This document shows, one piece after another, positions 1-7,505 of a DNA stretch of 34,829 bases. Positions within the stretch are counted from its first letter, which is position 1. Each line of letters starts with the position of its first letter. The position numbers and the translations under genes are program-made. A model generated the notes under the pieces. It saw only the letters and a list, made by a program, of their open reading frames with translations. It searched no databases and had not been told where the DNA came from. Source of the DNA: UBA1306 sp964396415 (GTDB taxonomy: Bacteria > Spirochaetota > Spirochaetia > Treponematales > Rectinemataceae); assembly GCA_964396415.1 (NCBI GenBank), contig CAYNFM010000032.1, positions 1-34,829 on the forward strand, in the 5' to 3' direction.

Positions 1-711
1 TAAGCCGGTTGCGGGCAGCCCGGCCGCCTGGTCGCCGAGAAAGGTCCTATACAACTCGAGGGCGGATTGACCGTCGAGCTCGTAGAGCACGCTGCCTCGG
101 GAGCGGGTGATCTCCCATTCCACCCCGAAGGGATCCCAGCCTCCGAATGAGCCGTAACCTACCTTCAGCTTCGTACCGTAAAAACCGATCGCGGCGACTA
201 TTCCCGTATCGAGCGGCGAATCGAGAAAGGAGAGCGTTCGCTTGAAACGCGGACCGTCGCCGGCGAGCCCGCCGGTTACCCCTATGCCCGAAGGCAGGCC
301 TTCGACGATTCCCTTGACGAGCTCGCTGCCATTTACCGAAAGGCCGTCGGAAACGACGAAGACATGGACTAGGCCCTTGCCAACGAGCTCGCGCGCGAGC
401 ATCCCTCCGGCTGTCCTGCTGCGCTCGAGATTCTCGACACGTGTCATGACGCCTCGGATCGTCGTGGACTTGAAGTCGACCGCGGTCGCGACGACCGTTT
501 CGTCGCCGACGCTCGCGCCGAGGATCTCCCCCGCGGTAGAGCAGCCGAGGAGACGGGCCACCGGATACGCTTCCCGAAGCTCTGCATAGCGGGCTCGGAG
601 GAGATCGCCCGCTCCGAAGGCGAGGACGAGCCGCGCGTCGCCCAGTCTGCGGGACTGGAGCGCGGGGGCCCACCCTTCGGGTGATGTCCAGCGGCTTTGC
701 TCTATTTTCAT
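1..711 (-). CDS. FIST-domain sensor protein (partial, C-terminus outside window)
   Basis: The minus-strand frame is open from an ATG at 711 to the window edge, giving 237 codons with no stop. The translation contains GCSTAGEI near residue 52 followed by a run of alternating hydrophobic strands, VVSDGLSVNGSELVKGI, and TGGLAGDG. These are typical of the FIST N-terminal domain, a small-ligand sensory domain proposed to bind amino-acid-like molecules and found with chemotaxis or c-di-GMP signalling proteins. The usual family length is about 380-400 residues, so the FIST_C half should lie beyond base 1. A GAGAAGGGG ribosome site sits just before the start. No signal peptide or membrane segment is visible, so it is probably cytoplasmic. 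Its partner in signalling is not in the visible neighbourhood. I am confident of the family and not of the ligand. Confidence 0.85.
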   Translation of the reverse strand, partial: MKIEQSRWTSPEGWAPALQSRRLGDARLVLAFGAGDLLRARYAELREAYPVARLLGCSTAGEILGASVGDETVVATAVDFKSTTIRGVMTRVENLERSRTAGGMLARELVGKGLVHVFVVSDGLSVNGSELVKGIVEGLPSGIGVTGGLAGDGPRFKRTLSFLDSPLDTGIVAAIGFYGTKLKVGYGSFGGWDPFGVEWEITRSRGSVLYELDGQSALELYRTFLGDQAAGLPATGL

Positions 712-819
712 GCTGCCCCTTCTCTCAGCCCTGCATCATGCAGCGGATCGGGCGTTCGCTTCAACCGTCCAATTCCTCGCGGCCGTATTCGTCGCGCCCC
801 TTCTCCCACCCCAGCGCGA

Positions 820-1004
820 CTATCTTATCTCCCTCCGCCCTGCCGACGGCCCGAAGGCGAGCTCGCCCGGGACCGCGAAGGTAGCGACGATCCCGCATGA
901 GAGGGCCGCGATGTATCCCCGACGAGGCCCCCGGTCATGAATTTATCCTTAAGAAAGGGGCCGAGGAGGATTTCGATTATTTGCCAAGGCCCCGACAATG
1001 GCAT
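820..1004 (-). pseudogene. Decayed 5' fragment of a metal ABC transporter permease (ZnuB/TroC-like)
   Basis: A frame starting at an ATG at 1004, inside the 3' end of the substrate-binding protein gene, reads PWQIIEILLGPFLKDKFMTGGLVG. After a shift of one frame near 915 it continues YIAALSCGIVATFAVPGELAF, then stops at 820-822. The composite resembles the N-terminus of ABC-3 family metal permeases, whose first segment typically reads FLxxAFLTGxxxGxxxxxLGxFxVxRR. Position directly after a binding-protein gene is where such a permease belongs. No further permease sequence follows before the FIST gene, and no ATPase gene is present. This is comparison by memory, not alignment. A sequencing frameshift could explain the frame change but not the missing rest of the gene. 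Confidence 0.5.
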
Positions 1005-1920
1005 CGGCGAGGCTTCGGACGAAGCCGAAGTAGTCCTCGCCCTTCGGCAGGGAATGCGTGACGAGGGGGACGGAGGCGACATGGGCCTCCCTGGCGAGGA
1101 CCTCGGCCACCTTGGGATTCTCGCCGAGCTCCGTGAAGACGACCGTTACGCGGTCGAGGGCGATCAGCTTCTTCAGCTCGACGAGATCGGGGGCCGAGGA
1201 TTCGGCTTCGGTGGAGAGGCTCGGCACGACCGCGCCCACGATCTTGAAGCCATAGCGTTGCGCGAAATAGCCCATGGACTCATGTCCCGTCACCAGCCTG
1301 CGCTCTTCCTCGGGGATATTCGCGGCCTTCAGGGCTATCTCGGCGTCGAGAGCCTCGAGGCGGGCATCGAGATCGACTCGTCTCGTGGAGAGATCGACGT
1401 GGAAGTCGGCGTCTATCTCCTCGGCCAGGGCGTCGATAATCGCCTGCATAGTCACCGGGTCCGTCCAGAGATGGGGATCCTGGGCGCCGACGGCCCGATA
1501 GGGATCGCCAGGGGGGATGCCCTCGTCCGCCCCCACTGTCCTCGCCAAGACATGGTCGGAAGCGGTGAAGAACTTTACGCCTGCCTTGCGGGCCTGGTCG
1601 AGCGTCTTGGCCAGTCCTCCTTCGAGGCCGAGCCCGTTCTCGACGACGAGGTCGGCCCCGTCGATCGCCTCGATATCCTTGGCCGATGGTTCCCACTCGT
1701 GGAGGTCGAGACCTTCGGGAATGGAGACAAGGACGCGAAATCGCTCTCCGACGAGATCCTGCACCAATGTGCCCAGGATCGAATAGGTGACAACGATCGT
1801 TTTCTTTCCAGATGGGACCCTTCCCGCGCAAGAGCCGAAAGAAAGGGCCACGGCTACGACGATCATCGCGGCAAGGTAAGGGGCCGCGGCGGCCGACAGG
1901 GGCTTCGGGCCCTGCCTCAT
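949..1920 (-). CDS. Metal (Zn/Mn) ABC transporter substrate-binding lipoprotein, ZnuA/TroA family
   Basis: This 323-residue protein is a cluster A-I substrate-binding protein that captures Zn2+ or Mn2+ outside the cytoplasmic membrane and delivers it to an ABC permease. The N-terminus has a hydrophobic segment ending FGSC at Cys31, acceptable as a spirochaetal lipobox. Family landmarks are LHEWEPS (His74), QDPHLWTDP (His150) and TGHESMGYFAQRYG (His213), the three metal-binding histidines. The fourth ligand, usually Asp in a (T/L)DSLG-like stretch, appears here as VTHSLP, putting His289 at that place. The usual His-rich loop of zinc-specific ZnuA is absent. The ATG overlaps the stop of the upstream ribbon-helix-helix gene (ATGA), so translation is probably coupled. 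No intact permease or ATPase follows, only a frameshifted permease-like remnant, so it may be an orphan. Metal specificity cannot be read from sequence. Confidence 0.88.
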   Translation of the reverse strand: MRQGPKPLSAAAAPYLAAMIVVAVALSFGSCAGRVPSGKKTIVVTYSILGTLVQDLVGERFRVLVSIPEGLDLHEWEPSAKDIEAIDGADLVVENGLGLEGGLAKTLDQARKAGVKFFTASDHVLARTVGADEGIPPGDPYRAVGAQDPHLWTDPVTMQAIIDALAEEIDADFHVDLSTRRVDLDARLEALDAEIALKAANIPEEERRLVTGHESMGYFAQRYGFKIVGAVVPSLSTEAESSAPDLVELKKLIALDRVTVVFTELGENPKVAEVLAREAHVASVPLVTHSLPKGEDYFGFVRSLADAIVGALANNRNPPRPLS

Positions 1921-2051
1921 TCCCCTACCTCGCCCGACGCGCCGAGCAAGGCCTTGCGGATGAATTCGGATTTATCGGGTAGGCTGTCGATCGGCTCGGC
2001 AAGCGAGCGCTCGGCTTTGAAGGTTATCAGATCGGTCTTGGGCATTCCCAT
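1917..2051 (-). CDS. Small ribbon-helix-helix (CopG-type) transcriptional regulator
   Basis: This 44-residue ORF has the ribbon-helix-helix pattern: a short strand (DLITFKAE), helix 1 (RSLAEPIDSL) and helix 2 beginning KSEFIRKALL, where SEFIRxAL is the hallmark of CopG/MetJ/Arc-type DNA-binding proteins. Such proteins bind DNA as dimers through the paired strand. Two possible starts exist, ATG 2051 and ATG 2045; GAGAAG precedes the first. Its stop overlaps the start of the metal-binding lipoprotein gene by ATGA, implying one transcript and a role in controlling metal uptake. A 38-bp dyad lies immediately upstream and is a natural autoregulatory operator. The protein ends right after helix 2 with no extra metal-sensing domain such as that of NikR, so how it would sense metal is unclear. 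A toxin-antitoxin antitoxin role is unlikely because no toxin gene adjoins it. Confidence 0.8.
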   Translation of the reverse strand: MGMPKTDLITFKAERSLAEPIDSLPDKSEFIRKALLGASGEVGE

Positions 2052-2060
2052 GAAGGCTTC

Positions 2061-2103
2061 TCGTATTATTTAGTAACGTACATTACGAAGTATTACGAGT
2101 CAA
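2061..2103 (-). promoter_or_regulatory. 38-bp dyad operator and promoter of the RHH/metal-binding-protein unit
   Basis: Bases 2061-2098 form an imperfect palindrome centred between 2079 and 2080, with 15 of 19 positions matching. The inner core GTAACGTACATTAC (2073-2086) is nearly perfect, and the outer ends are TCGTATTA and TATTACGA. On the minus strand TCGTAAT occurs twice at 10-bp spacing, one helical turn, as expected for adjacent RHH dimers. A possible -35 TTGACT (2098-2103) with a 17-bp spacer and weak -10 TACGTT (2075-2080) overlaps the dyad. The block is strikingly AT-rich beside GC-rich genes. TCGTAAT also resembles half of the Firmicute Zur box, so a Zur-type regulator is an alternative. 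Confidence 0.65.
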
Positions 2104-2120
2104 GCGATTCATCGTGCGAA

Positions 2121-3023
2121 TTATCGGACCGACGGCGAATAGCCATCAGAAGAGATAAAGAACCGAAGCGGTTGAAGCGCGACGAGAACCGAGGTCGTAC
2201 TCGAGGCGCGCCGGCGCTGGGCAAGGCCGAATAGGGCGGACCGAGCCTCCGACGCGCCGCCAGGCTCGAAGCCGCGGTTCTCCGAAAGCGGCAATAAGGC
2301 ATCGAGGATGCGGACGCGCGCCGGCGAGGCGAATTGAAGGACGACTCCTCCCGGCGCGACGAGACCGGCGATGCGGTACAATCGCAGGGTCTTCTCCATC
2401 GGAGCCGCGGGCGGGGTTCGTCGCGACGAGAGGATGAGATCGGCGAGAAAGGCCAGCGGCCCCTCCAGGTCGAGGCTCTCGACGCAAACGCCGATCGAGT
2501 CGGAAGCGAGGCTCAGCTCTTGGACGATGGGGACGGAATCGCGCTCGTGCATCTCTAACTGCCCCCGGAACGAGGCTGGCCCCACCTCATAGGGAAGGAT
2601 TCGTCCTATCTCGAGCGAGCCTCCGTCCGCTATGCGGAGAGGAAGCCAGCCTTGGAGACAGAAGCCGAAAGCAACGATGACGGCTACGCCGAGGAAAGCG
2701 ACCGGCAGGCCGAAGACGAGGGGCCGCGAGCCTACGAGAAGGGCAAGGAGGGCGATAGCGAGGCTCCAGGCAACGAGGCCGATGGCGAGAGCGCCGGAAG
2801 AAAGGCCCTCGGCCTTGTAGGAAAAGACGAGGAAACCGGCGAGGGCAAGGATGGCTAGGGCGAGAAAGGAGGTCGCGCGAGCCAGCCCCGGCGGGCCGCG
2901 GCGAGTCGGGACCCTGGCGTTTCCCCTTCCGGGGATCAGCCAGCGCAGGCACTGCCCCAAGGCCAGACCCAGGAAGAGGGAGGCCAGCGCCGACCAGAGA
3001 TAAGGATTCGTTTCAGAGAGCAT
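2121..3023 (-). CDS. Hypothetical multi-spanning membrane protein
   Basis: I do not recognise this 300-residue protein. The start ATG at 3023 (MLSETNPYLW) is preferred over the longer open frame, whose extra 63 residues are only the shadow of the carboxypeptidase gene. It overlaps the end of that gene by 11 bp, suggesting co-transcription. The first half has about four hydrophobic helices: residues 8-30, then SFLALAILALAGFLVFS, LAIGLVAWSLAIALLALLVG and VFGLPVAFLGVAVIVAFGF. The second half (from about residue 145) is soluble and begins after a segment ending QGWLPLRIADGG; with an even helix count it would lie on the same side as the N-terminus, but the orientation is not certain. No catalytic motif is visible. 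It could be an accessory membrane protein, but no function can be assigned. Confidence 0.7.
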   Translation of the reverse strand: MLSETNPYLWSALASLFLGLALGQCLRWLIPGRGNARVPTRRGPPGLARATSFLALAILALAGFLVFSYKAEGLSSGALAIGLVAWSLAIALLALLVGSRPLVFGLPVAFLGVAVIVAFGFCLQGWLPLRIADGGSLEIGRILPYEVGPASFRGQLEMHERDSVPIVQELSLASDSIGVCVESLDLEGPLAFLADLILSSRRTPPAAPMEKTLRLYRIAGLVAPGGVVLQFASPARVRILDALLPLSENRGFEPGGASEARSALFGLAQRRRASSTTSVLVALQPLRFFISSDGYSPSVR

Positions 3024-4575
3024 ATATCCGCGAGTACTTTTCGTCGAGATAAGCCACGAAATGCTTGGGGTCGAGGGTCGATCCGGTGACCCGGTAGACC
3101 AGCTCGGTCGGGAGAAGGCTGCTCCCGTGCCGGTGAATCTTGGCGCGGAGCCATCCGAGGACGGAGCCAAGGTCGCCCGACTCGATACGCTCGTCGAGGT
3201 CGGGCATATCACGCTTCATGGCCGACCAGAACTGGGCGGCATAGAGGTTGCCCAGGGCATAGCTCGGGAAGTAGCCGAAGAGGCCGGCCGACCAATGGAC
3301 GTCCTGGAGGCAGCCCCGCGCGTCGTCGGGGACCGACAGGCCGAGAAGCTCCTTCATCTTCGCGTTCCATGCCTCCGGTAGGTCATTGACGGCGAGGCGA
3401 CCCGAGATGAGATCGGACTCGAGCTCGAAACGGAGGATGATGTGGAGGCTGTAGGTCACCTCGTCGGCCTCCGTGCGGATAGGGGAAGGCTCGACCTTGT
3501 TGATCGCCCTCAGGAAGGAATCCAGTCCGATGCCTTCGAGGGGACCGCGGGCGTCGCCCCCGCTCGCAAGCTCGACGAGGCGGGGATACATGCCCTTCCA
3601 GAAGGCGGCGGAGCGCCCGATCATGTTCTCCCACATCCTGGATTGGGATTCGTGAACGGCCATCGAGGCCGCGTCGTGCAGCTTGGTGCGCTTGAAGGCC
3701 GGGCCCGGGGCTATGCCGAGCTCGTAGAGCGCATGCCCGGTCTCGTGGACGGTCGAGAACAAGCTCGACACGAAGGAATCCTCGATAAACCGGGTCGTTA
3801 TCCGGACATCGTCGACGCCGAGGGTCGTTGTGAAGGGGTGGGCGACCGTATCCAGCCTCCCGCGCCCGCGCTCGTAGCCCATGACATCCATCAGCCATCC
3901 GCTGATAGCCGCCTGACGCGAGACGGGACAGGGCCTTCGGAGGAAGGAGTCGTCCGCGGGAGGCTTGGAAGCTATCCGGTCGAGAAGCGCGACGAGATCT
4001 CCGCGCAGCTTGCCGAAGACCTCGGCTATCGATGCCTCGGTGCTCCCCGGCTCGAATAGGTCGAGGAGGGCGTCGTAGCGAGCCGCGCGGGCACCCTGCC
4101 CGCCTTGGGTCAAGCAAGCCGCCTGCCGCTTCTTGAGCTCGACAATTCGCTCAAGGTAGGGAGCGAAGGCAGGAAAGTCGTTTTTCGCCCGGGCTTCGAT
4201 CCATGCGGCCTGGGCAAGGCTGGCCTCGCGCGCGAGCTCGGCCACGAGGTCGGCGGGGAGCTTCGTGTCCCTGTCGTATTGCCTCCGCGCGACGCGGAGG
4301 TAGGCGCGCTCCATGTCGTCGAGGAGGCTGTCGTCGGAGGGCGAGCCCGAGGGCGACGCGGAAGTGGAGCCGAGGGCCGCGAGAAGGTCGCCGATCTCGG
4401 GAGATACCGCCCTGTCGTGCGCTATGGACTCGATGAGGGCTATTTGCTCCGATCTCTCGTCTACCGCCCCGATCGGCATAAAGGTTTCCTGATCCCAGCT
4501 GAGCAGGGCGCCGATATGGCCGAGCAGCCCGAGCTCGCCGTCTATCTCGATGAGTCGCATCAGTTCCTTTCGCAT
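3013..4575 (-). CDS. M32 family zinc metallocarboxypeptidase (Taq-type carboxypeptidase)
   Basis: This 520-residue protein matches M32 thermostable carboxypeptidases, which remove C-terminal amino acids from peptides in the cytoplasm using one divalent metal. The zinc site is VHETGHALYE (HExxH at 277-281) with the second signature HESQSRMWEN (308-317), whose Glu309 is the third ligand. Upstream the family motif HPFTTTLGVDDVRITTRF is present, and GYFPSYALGNLYAAQFW and IHRHGS lie near the C-terminus. The ATG at 4575 is chosen because AAGGAGAAGGA precedes it; the extra open frame to 4746 runs into the promoter region and recG. Length is normal for M32 (about 500). The gene heads the leftward cluster and overlaps the next membrane-protein gene by 11 bp. 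Confidence 0.95.
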   Translation of the reverse strand: MRKELMRLIEIDGELGLLGHIGALLSWDQETFMPIGAVDERSEQIALIESIAHDRAVSPEIGDLLAALGSTSASPSGSPSDDSLLDDMERAYLRVARRQYDRDTKLPADLVAELAREASLAQAAWIEARAKNDFPAFAPYLERIVELKKRQAACLTQGGQGARAARYDALLDLFEPGSTEASIAEVFGKLRGDLVALLDRIASKPPADDSFLRRPCPVSRQAAISGWLMDVMGYERGRGRLDTVAHPFTTTLGVDDVRITTRFIEDSFVSSLFSTVHETGHALYELGIAPGPAFKRTKLHDAASMAVHESQSRMWENMIGRSAAFWKGMYPRLVELASGGDARGPLEGIGLDSFLRAINKVEPSPIRTEADEVTYSLHIILRFELESDLISGRLAVNDLPEAWNAKMKELLGLSVPDDARGCLQDVHWSAGLFGYFPSYALGNLYAAQFWSAMKRDMPDLDERIESGDLGSVLGWLRAKIHRHGSSLLPTELVYRVTGSTLDPKHFVAYLDEKYSRIYAL

Positions 4576-4601
4576 TCCTTCTCCTTCGTTCGTTCCAGGG
4601 G

Positions 4602-4630
4602 ATCCTAGCATCGCGCATCGTTGGGGACAA
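4602..4630 (-). promoter_or_regulatory. Predicted promoter of the M32 carboxypeptidase gene
   Basis: On the minus strand TTGTCC (4625-4630) and TAGGAT (4602-4607) are separated by exactly 17 bp and each match four of six sigma-70 consensus positions. The -10 lies about 27 bp before the chosen ATG. The -35 hexamer is part of the first GGACAAG half-site, so a bound regulator would block it. Confidence 0.4.
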
Positions 4631-4653
4631 GGCTTGACTTGTCCACGGACAAG
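4625..4653. promoter_or_regulatory. Three GGACAAG half-sites between the carboxypeptidase gene and recG
   Basis: GGACAAG occurs at 4625-4631 and 4647-4653 on the plus strand and inverted (CTTGTCC) at 4638-4644. The first pair has a 6-bp spacer and the second only 2 bp. The longer unit GGACAAGGCTTG is repeated exactly at 4625 and 4647, 22 bp apart, two helical turns. The cluster lies between two divergent genes, so it may be a shared operator. It does not match the common LexA box forms I know. The regulator is unknown. Confidence 0.45.
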
Positions 4654-4655
4654 GC

Positions 4656-4685
4656 TTGCCCAGATGCTCGGCGGCCGATTATCAT
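4656..4685 (+). promoter_or_regulatory. Possible recG promoter
   Basis: TTGCCC (4656-4661) and TATCAT (4680-4685) lie 18 bp apart, matching four and five of six sigma-70 consensus positions. The recG ATG is about 60 bp downstream. The call rests on hexamer similarity only. Confidence 0.3.
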
Positions 4686-4744
4686 CGCGGGATAAGAGGC
4701 TAATTCGAAAGTAATCGACTTTTGAAGCTGGCTCGGGAGCCGAC

Positions 4745-6799
4745 ATGTTCCTCCGCGAGATCGACCAATCGATACGGGTCCTAAAGGGCGCCGGCGCGCA
4801 GGTCGCGACGCGCCTGGCGAAGCTGGGCGTCTACACTATCGCCGACCTCCTGCTCAACTATCCCCGCGACTACGACGACCGCACGAGTTTCATCCCGCTC
4901 GCGGACTTCTCGAAGGAGCCTCGGGTGCGCAGCCTGGTGGAGATCCTCGACCATGGCTGGATCGGCTACGGAAGGATGCGGACGCTCAAGGTCAGGGTGC
5001 GGGACGAGACGGCGACCGCCGTCCTCGTCTGCTTCAATAGGCCGTTCCTCGAGAGCCAGCTCCCCATCGGCGCGAGGGTGGTCGTCACCGGCAAGTTCGC
5101 CTATCGTTACGGGGACATCCAGTCCTCCTCCTTCGACATCGAGAGCCTCGGGGATGACAGGGCGCCGACCTCGGGGATGCTTCCGATCTATCCGCTCACC
5201 GAGGGCCTCAATCAAGGACAGGTCAGGCGCATAGTGAAGGCGGCCATCGCCGAGTACGGAGCTAAAGTCGAGGACGAGCTCCCGGAACGCCTGCGCGAGC
5301 TCAAGGGCCTCATGCCCAAGCGAGCGGCGCTGCGCGCCATCCATTTTCCCATCGGCGGCGAGGAGCTGGCGGCGGCGCGGGCGAGCCTTATCTTCGAGGA
5401 GCTGTTCTACTTCCAGGTGGCGGTCGGCCGGCGAGCGATGCGCCGCCGCGAGCTTCAGGTGGATCGTCGGGTTCCGCGGGGCCTCCTCAAGAGGCGCCTC
5501 GTCGAGCGCCTGCCCTTCGAGCTGACGAGCGGCCAGGTCGAGTCCGCGGCGGAGATCGCGGCGGATATGGCCTCGCCGAGGCCGATGGCCCGATTGCTGC
5601 AAGGCGACGTCGGCTCGGGCAAGACCCTCGTAGCCTTCCTCGCCTGCCTCGACGCGATAGAGGCCGGCGGCCAAGCGGCGATCATGGCGCCGACCGAGCT
5701 CCTCGCGAGACAGCACGCCTCCACTGCCGCGCGGCTCATCGAGCCCCTCGGCGTCAGGCTCGGCTTCCTCGCGGGCGGCGACTCGAACCGGCCCGCCCTC
5801 CTCGCCGCGCTCGGATCCGGAGAGGTCGACCTCGTCCTAGGGACCCAGGCCCTTTTCTCCGACGATGTCGAGTACGAGAATCTCAGGCTCGTCGTCGTCG
5901 ACGAGCAGCATCGCTTCGGAGTGCTCCAGCGCCTCGCTCTCTCCCGCAAGGGCCCCGTGCCCGACCTCCTCATGATGACGGCCACGCCCATCCCCCGCAC
6001 CCTGGCCCTCACCGTCTTCGGCGACCTCTCAGTCTCTACCATCCGGACGATGCCGCCCGGGAGGAAGGGCATCGTCACCCACCTCGCTCGGGCAGGCAAC
6101 GAGGTCAAGGTCTACGAGTTCGTCCGCCGCCTGCTGGCCTCCGGCAGGCAGGCCTATTTCGTCTATCCTTTGATCGGCGAGTCGGAGAGAAGCGAGCTGA
6201 AGAACGCGATCTCCATGGAGGAGAGGCTCAAGTCCGAGATCTATCCGGAGTTCAAGATCGGGCTCATACATTCCAGGCTGAAGGAGGAGGAGAAGCGGGC
6301 GACGATGGAGGCCTTCTCGCGCGGCGACCTTTCGGTCCTCGTGGCGACGAGCGTGGTGGAAGTGGGGGTGGACGTACCCAACGCCGCCGCCATGGTAGTG
6401 GAGCACGCCGATCGATTCGGCCTGGCCGCCCTCCATCAGCTCCGCGGCCGCGTGGGTCGCGGGAGCGAGCAGTCCTATTGCTTCCTCGTCTACCCGGAGG
6501 GCGTGACGGAAGCGGCGAAATCGAGGCTCAAGGCCATGCTGGGCACCAGCGACGGATTCGACCTCGCCGAAACTGACCTCCGCATCCGCGGCCCCGGAGA
6601 GATCGCGGGCACGGCCCAGTCGGGCTATCTCAGGCTGTCCATCGCAGATCCCATACGGGACGCCCTCGTTCTCGAGGAAGCCCGGGCCGCGGCCTTCGCG
6701 ATGCTCGAGGCCGATCCCGGGCTTCTGGACCCGCATAACGCGCCAGTGCGCGAAGTCCTCGCCCGTGCCGATCCCTTCGGCGACGCCCCCGGCCCATGA
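4745..6799 (+). CDS. recG: ATP-dependent DNA helicase RecG
   Basis: RecG is a superfamily 2 helicase that rewinds and regresses stalled replication forks and branch-migrates Holliday junctions. The 684 residues hold an N-terminal wedge domain with an OB-fold (about 60-140), helicase motif I GDVGSGKT (287-294), motif II VVDEQHRFG (DEQH 386-389), motif III TATPIPRT, and the C-terminal helicase half with VATSVVEVGVDVPNA and QLRGRVGRG (motif VI). The C-terminal TLRIRGPGE-type segment (TDLRIRGPGEIAGTAQSG) is the conserved TRG-like region needed for translocation on duplex DNA. Length is typical (about 680-700). The ATG is preceded by CGGGAG. The gene is divergent from the carboxypeptidase gene across 169 bp and stands alone on this strand. 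Confidence 0.97.
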   Translation: MFLREIDQSIRVLKGAGAQVATRLAKLGVYTIADLLLNYPRDYDDRTSFIPLADFSKEPRVRSLVEILDHGWIGYGRMRTLKVRVRDETATAVLVCFNRPFLESQLPIGARVVVTGKFAYRYGDIQSSSFDIESLGDDRAPTSGMLPIYPLTEGLNQGQVRRIVKAAIAEYGAKVEDELPERLRELKGLMPKRAALRAIHFPIGGEELAAARASLIFEELFYFQVAVGRRAMRRRELQVDRRVPRGLLKRRLVERLPFELTSGQVESAAEIAADMASPRPMARLLQGDVGSGKTLVAFLACLDAIEAGGQAAIMAPTELLARQHASTAARLIEPLGVRLGFLAGGDSNRPALLAALGSGEVDLVLGTQALFSDDVEYENLRLVVVDEQHRFGVLQRLALSRKGPVPDLLMMTATPIPRTLALTVFGDLSVSTIRTMPPGRKGIVTHLARAGNEVKVYEFVRRLLASGRQAYFVYPLIGESERSELKNAISMEERLKSEIYPEFKIGLIHSRLKEEEKRATMEAFSRGDLSVLVATSVVEVGVDVPNAAAMVVEHADRFGLAALHQLRGRVGRGSEQSYCFLVYPEGVTEAAKSRLKAMLGTSDGFDLAETDLRIRGPGEIAGTAQSGYLRLSIADPIRDALVLEEARAAAFAMLEADPGLLDPHNAPVREVLARADPFGDAPGP

Positions 6800-6813
6800 G
6801 GCTTTCGCTCCGG

Positions 6814-7428
6814 TTAGCGCTTCCTGGCGAGCTTGGCCTTTCCTTCGGCTGCGACCGACGGGCGTGCGGGCTTCTTGCCTGGAGCCACCCTCCGTATGCC
6901 GGCCTTCTGGGCCTTCTTGAGTCCCTCTACCGCCTCCTTGCCGCGCGACAGCACGGATTCGGCGCGGAGAAGGTACTCGACCATCTTTCCCTGAGAGGCG
7001 CGCACGCCCAAGAGAGCCTTTACCCTGCTCAGCTTTCGCCTCATATACTGGATCGAAGGTATCGTGGCGCCGAAACGCTCGGCGAGCTGCCAATCCTTTT
7101 GCTCGTAGCGTCCGTCCGAGCCCCTGCGGTTGAGCGCGAGAAACTCGGCGACGAGATCCTGATCCCATCGAACGGAGGCGCCGCCCGAATAATCGTGCGC
7201 CGTGAGGCGCTTTCGCGTGCGCTCGGCGGAGCCTTCCATCTTCTTGCGCTTCCAATATGGGTGACGGTTACGCGCCCTGAGTATGTCCTCTTTCGTATAA
7301 CCGGTCGCTTCCATCCAGAGCCTCGCGAGCCTGGCCTTGGCGGCGGGCTTGAGACGGGCTTTCAGCGAACGGTCGATGTAGTCCTCGGGAGTCTTGGACC
7401 CGAGAATCGAGCTTTCGGTCTTGGTCAT
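6814..7428 (-). CDS. Small basic protein with a possible helix-turn-helix, function unknown
   Basis: I do not recognise a named family for this 204-residue protein. It is rich in Lys and Arg throughout. A segment around residues 115-140 (DWQLAERFGATIPSIQYMRRKL) has the spacing of a helix-turn-helix, with a variable helix followed by a recognition-like helix. The C-terminal 40 residues form a low-complexity basic tail (KKAQKAG, PGKKPARPS, KAKLARKR), as seen in nucleic-acid-binding proteins. It probably binds DNA or RNA, but this is inference. The ATG at 7428 sits only 6 bp after a good -10 like hexamer TATTAT, so the mRNA may be leaderless. It converges on recG across a 14-bp gap with no clear terminator. 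Confidence 0.7.
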   Translation of the reverse strand: MTKTESSILGSKTPEDYIDRSLKARLKPAAKARLARLWMEATGYTKEDILRARNRHPYWKRKKMEGSAERTRKRLTAHDYSGGASVRWDQDLVAEFLALNRRGSDGRYEQKDWQLAERFGATIPSIQYMRRKLSRVKALLGVRASQGKMVEYLLRAESVLSRGKEAVEGLKKAQKAGIRRVAPGKKPARPSVAAEGKAKLARKR

Positions 7429-7505
7429 ACCCCAATAATAGTATCAGGCGGGCCTCAATGCAAATTCTCGGCCCGAAAAGCTCTCCGGTTGCGCCCATCG
7501 CGCGG

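Noticed and set aside
761..898. 45-codon minus-strand ORF with coding-like codons near its end
   Set aside because: It has no ribosome site and lies in the third frame of the apparent permease remnant, so it is more likely debris or chance.
2043..2051. RHH protein as antitoxin of a toxin-antitoxin pair
   Set aside because: The coupled gene is a metal-binding lipoprotein and no small toxin-like ORF adjoins.
937..2073. Long plus-strand open frame
   Set aside because: It is antisense to the metal-binding protein and RHH genes and has no recognisable protein features; GC-rich codon bias opens such frames.
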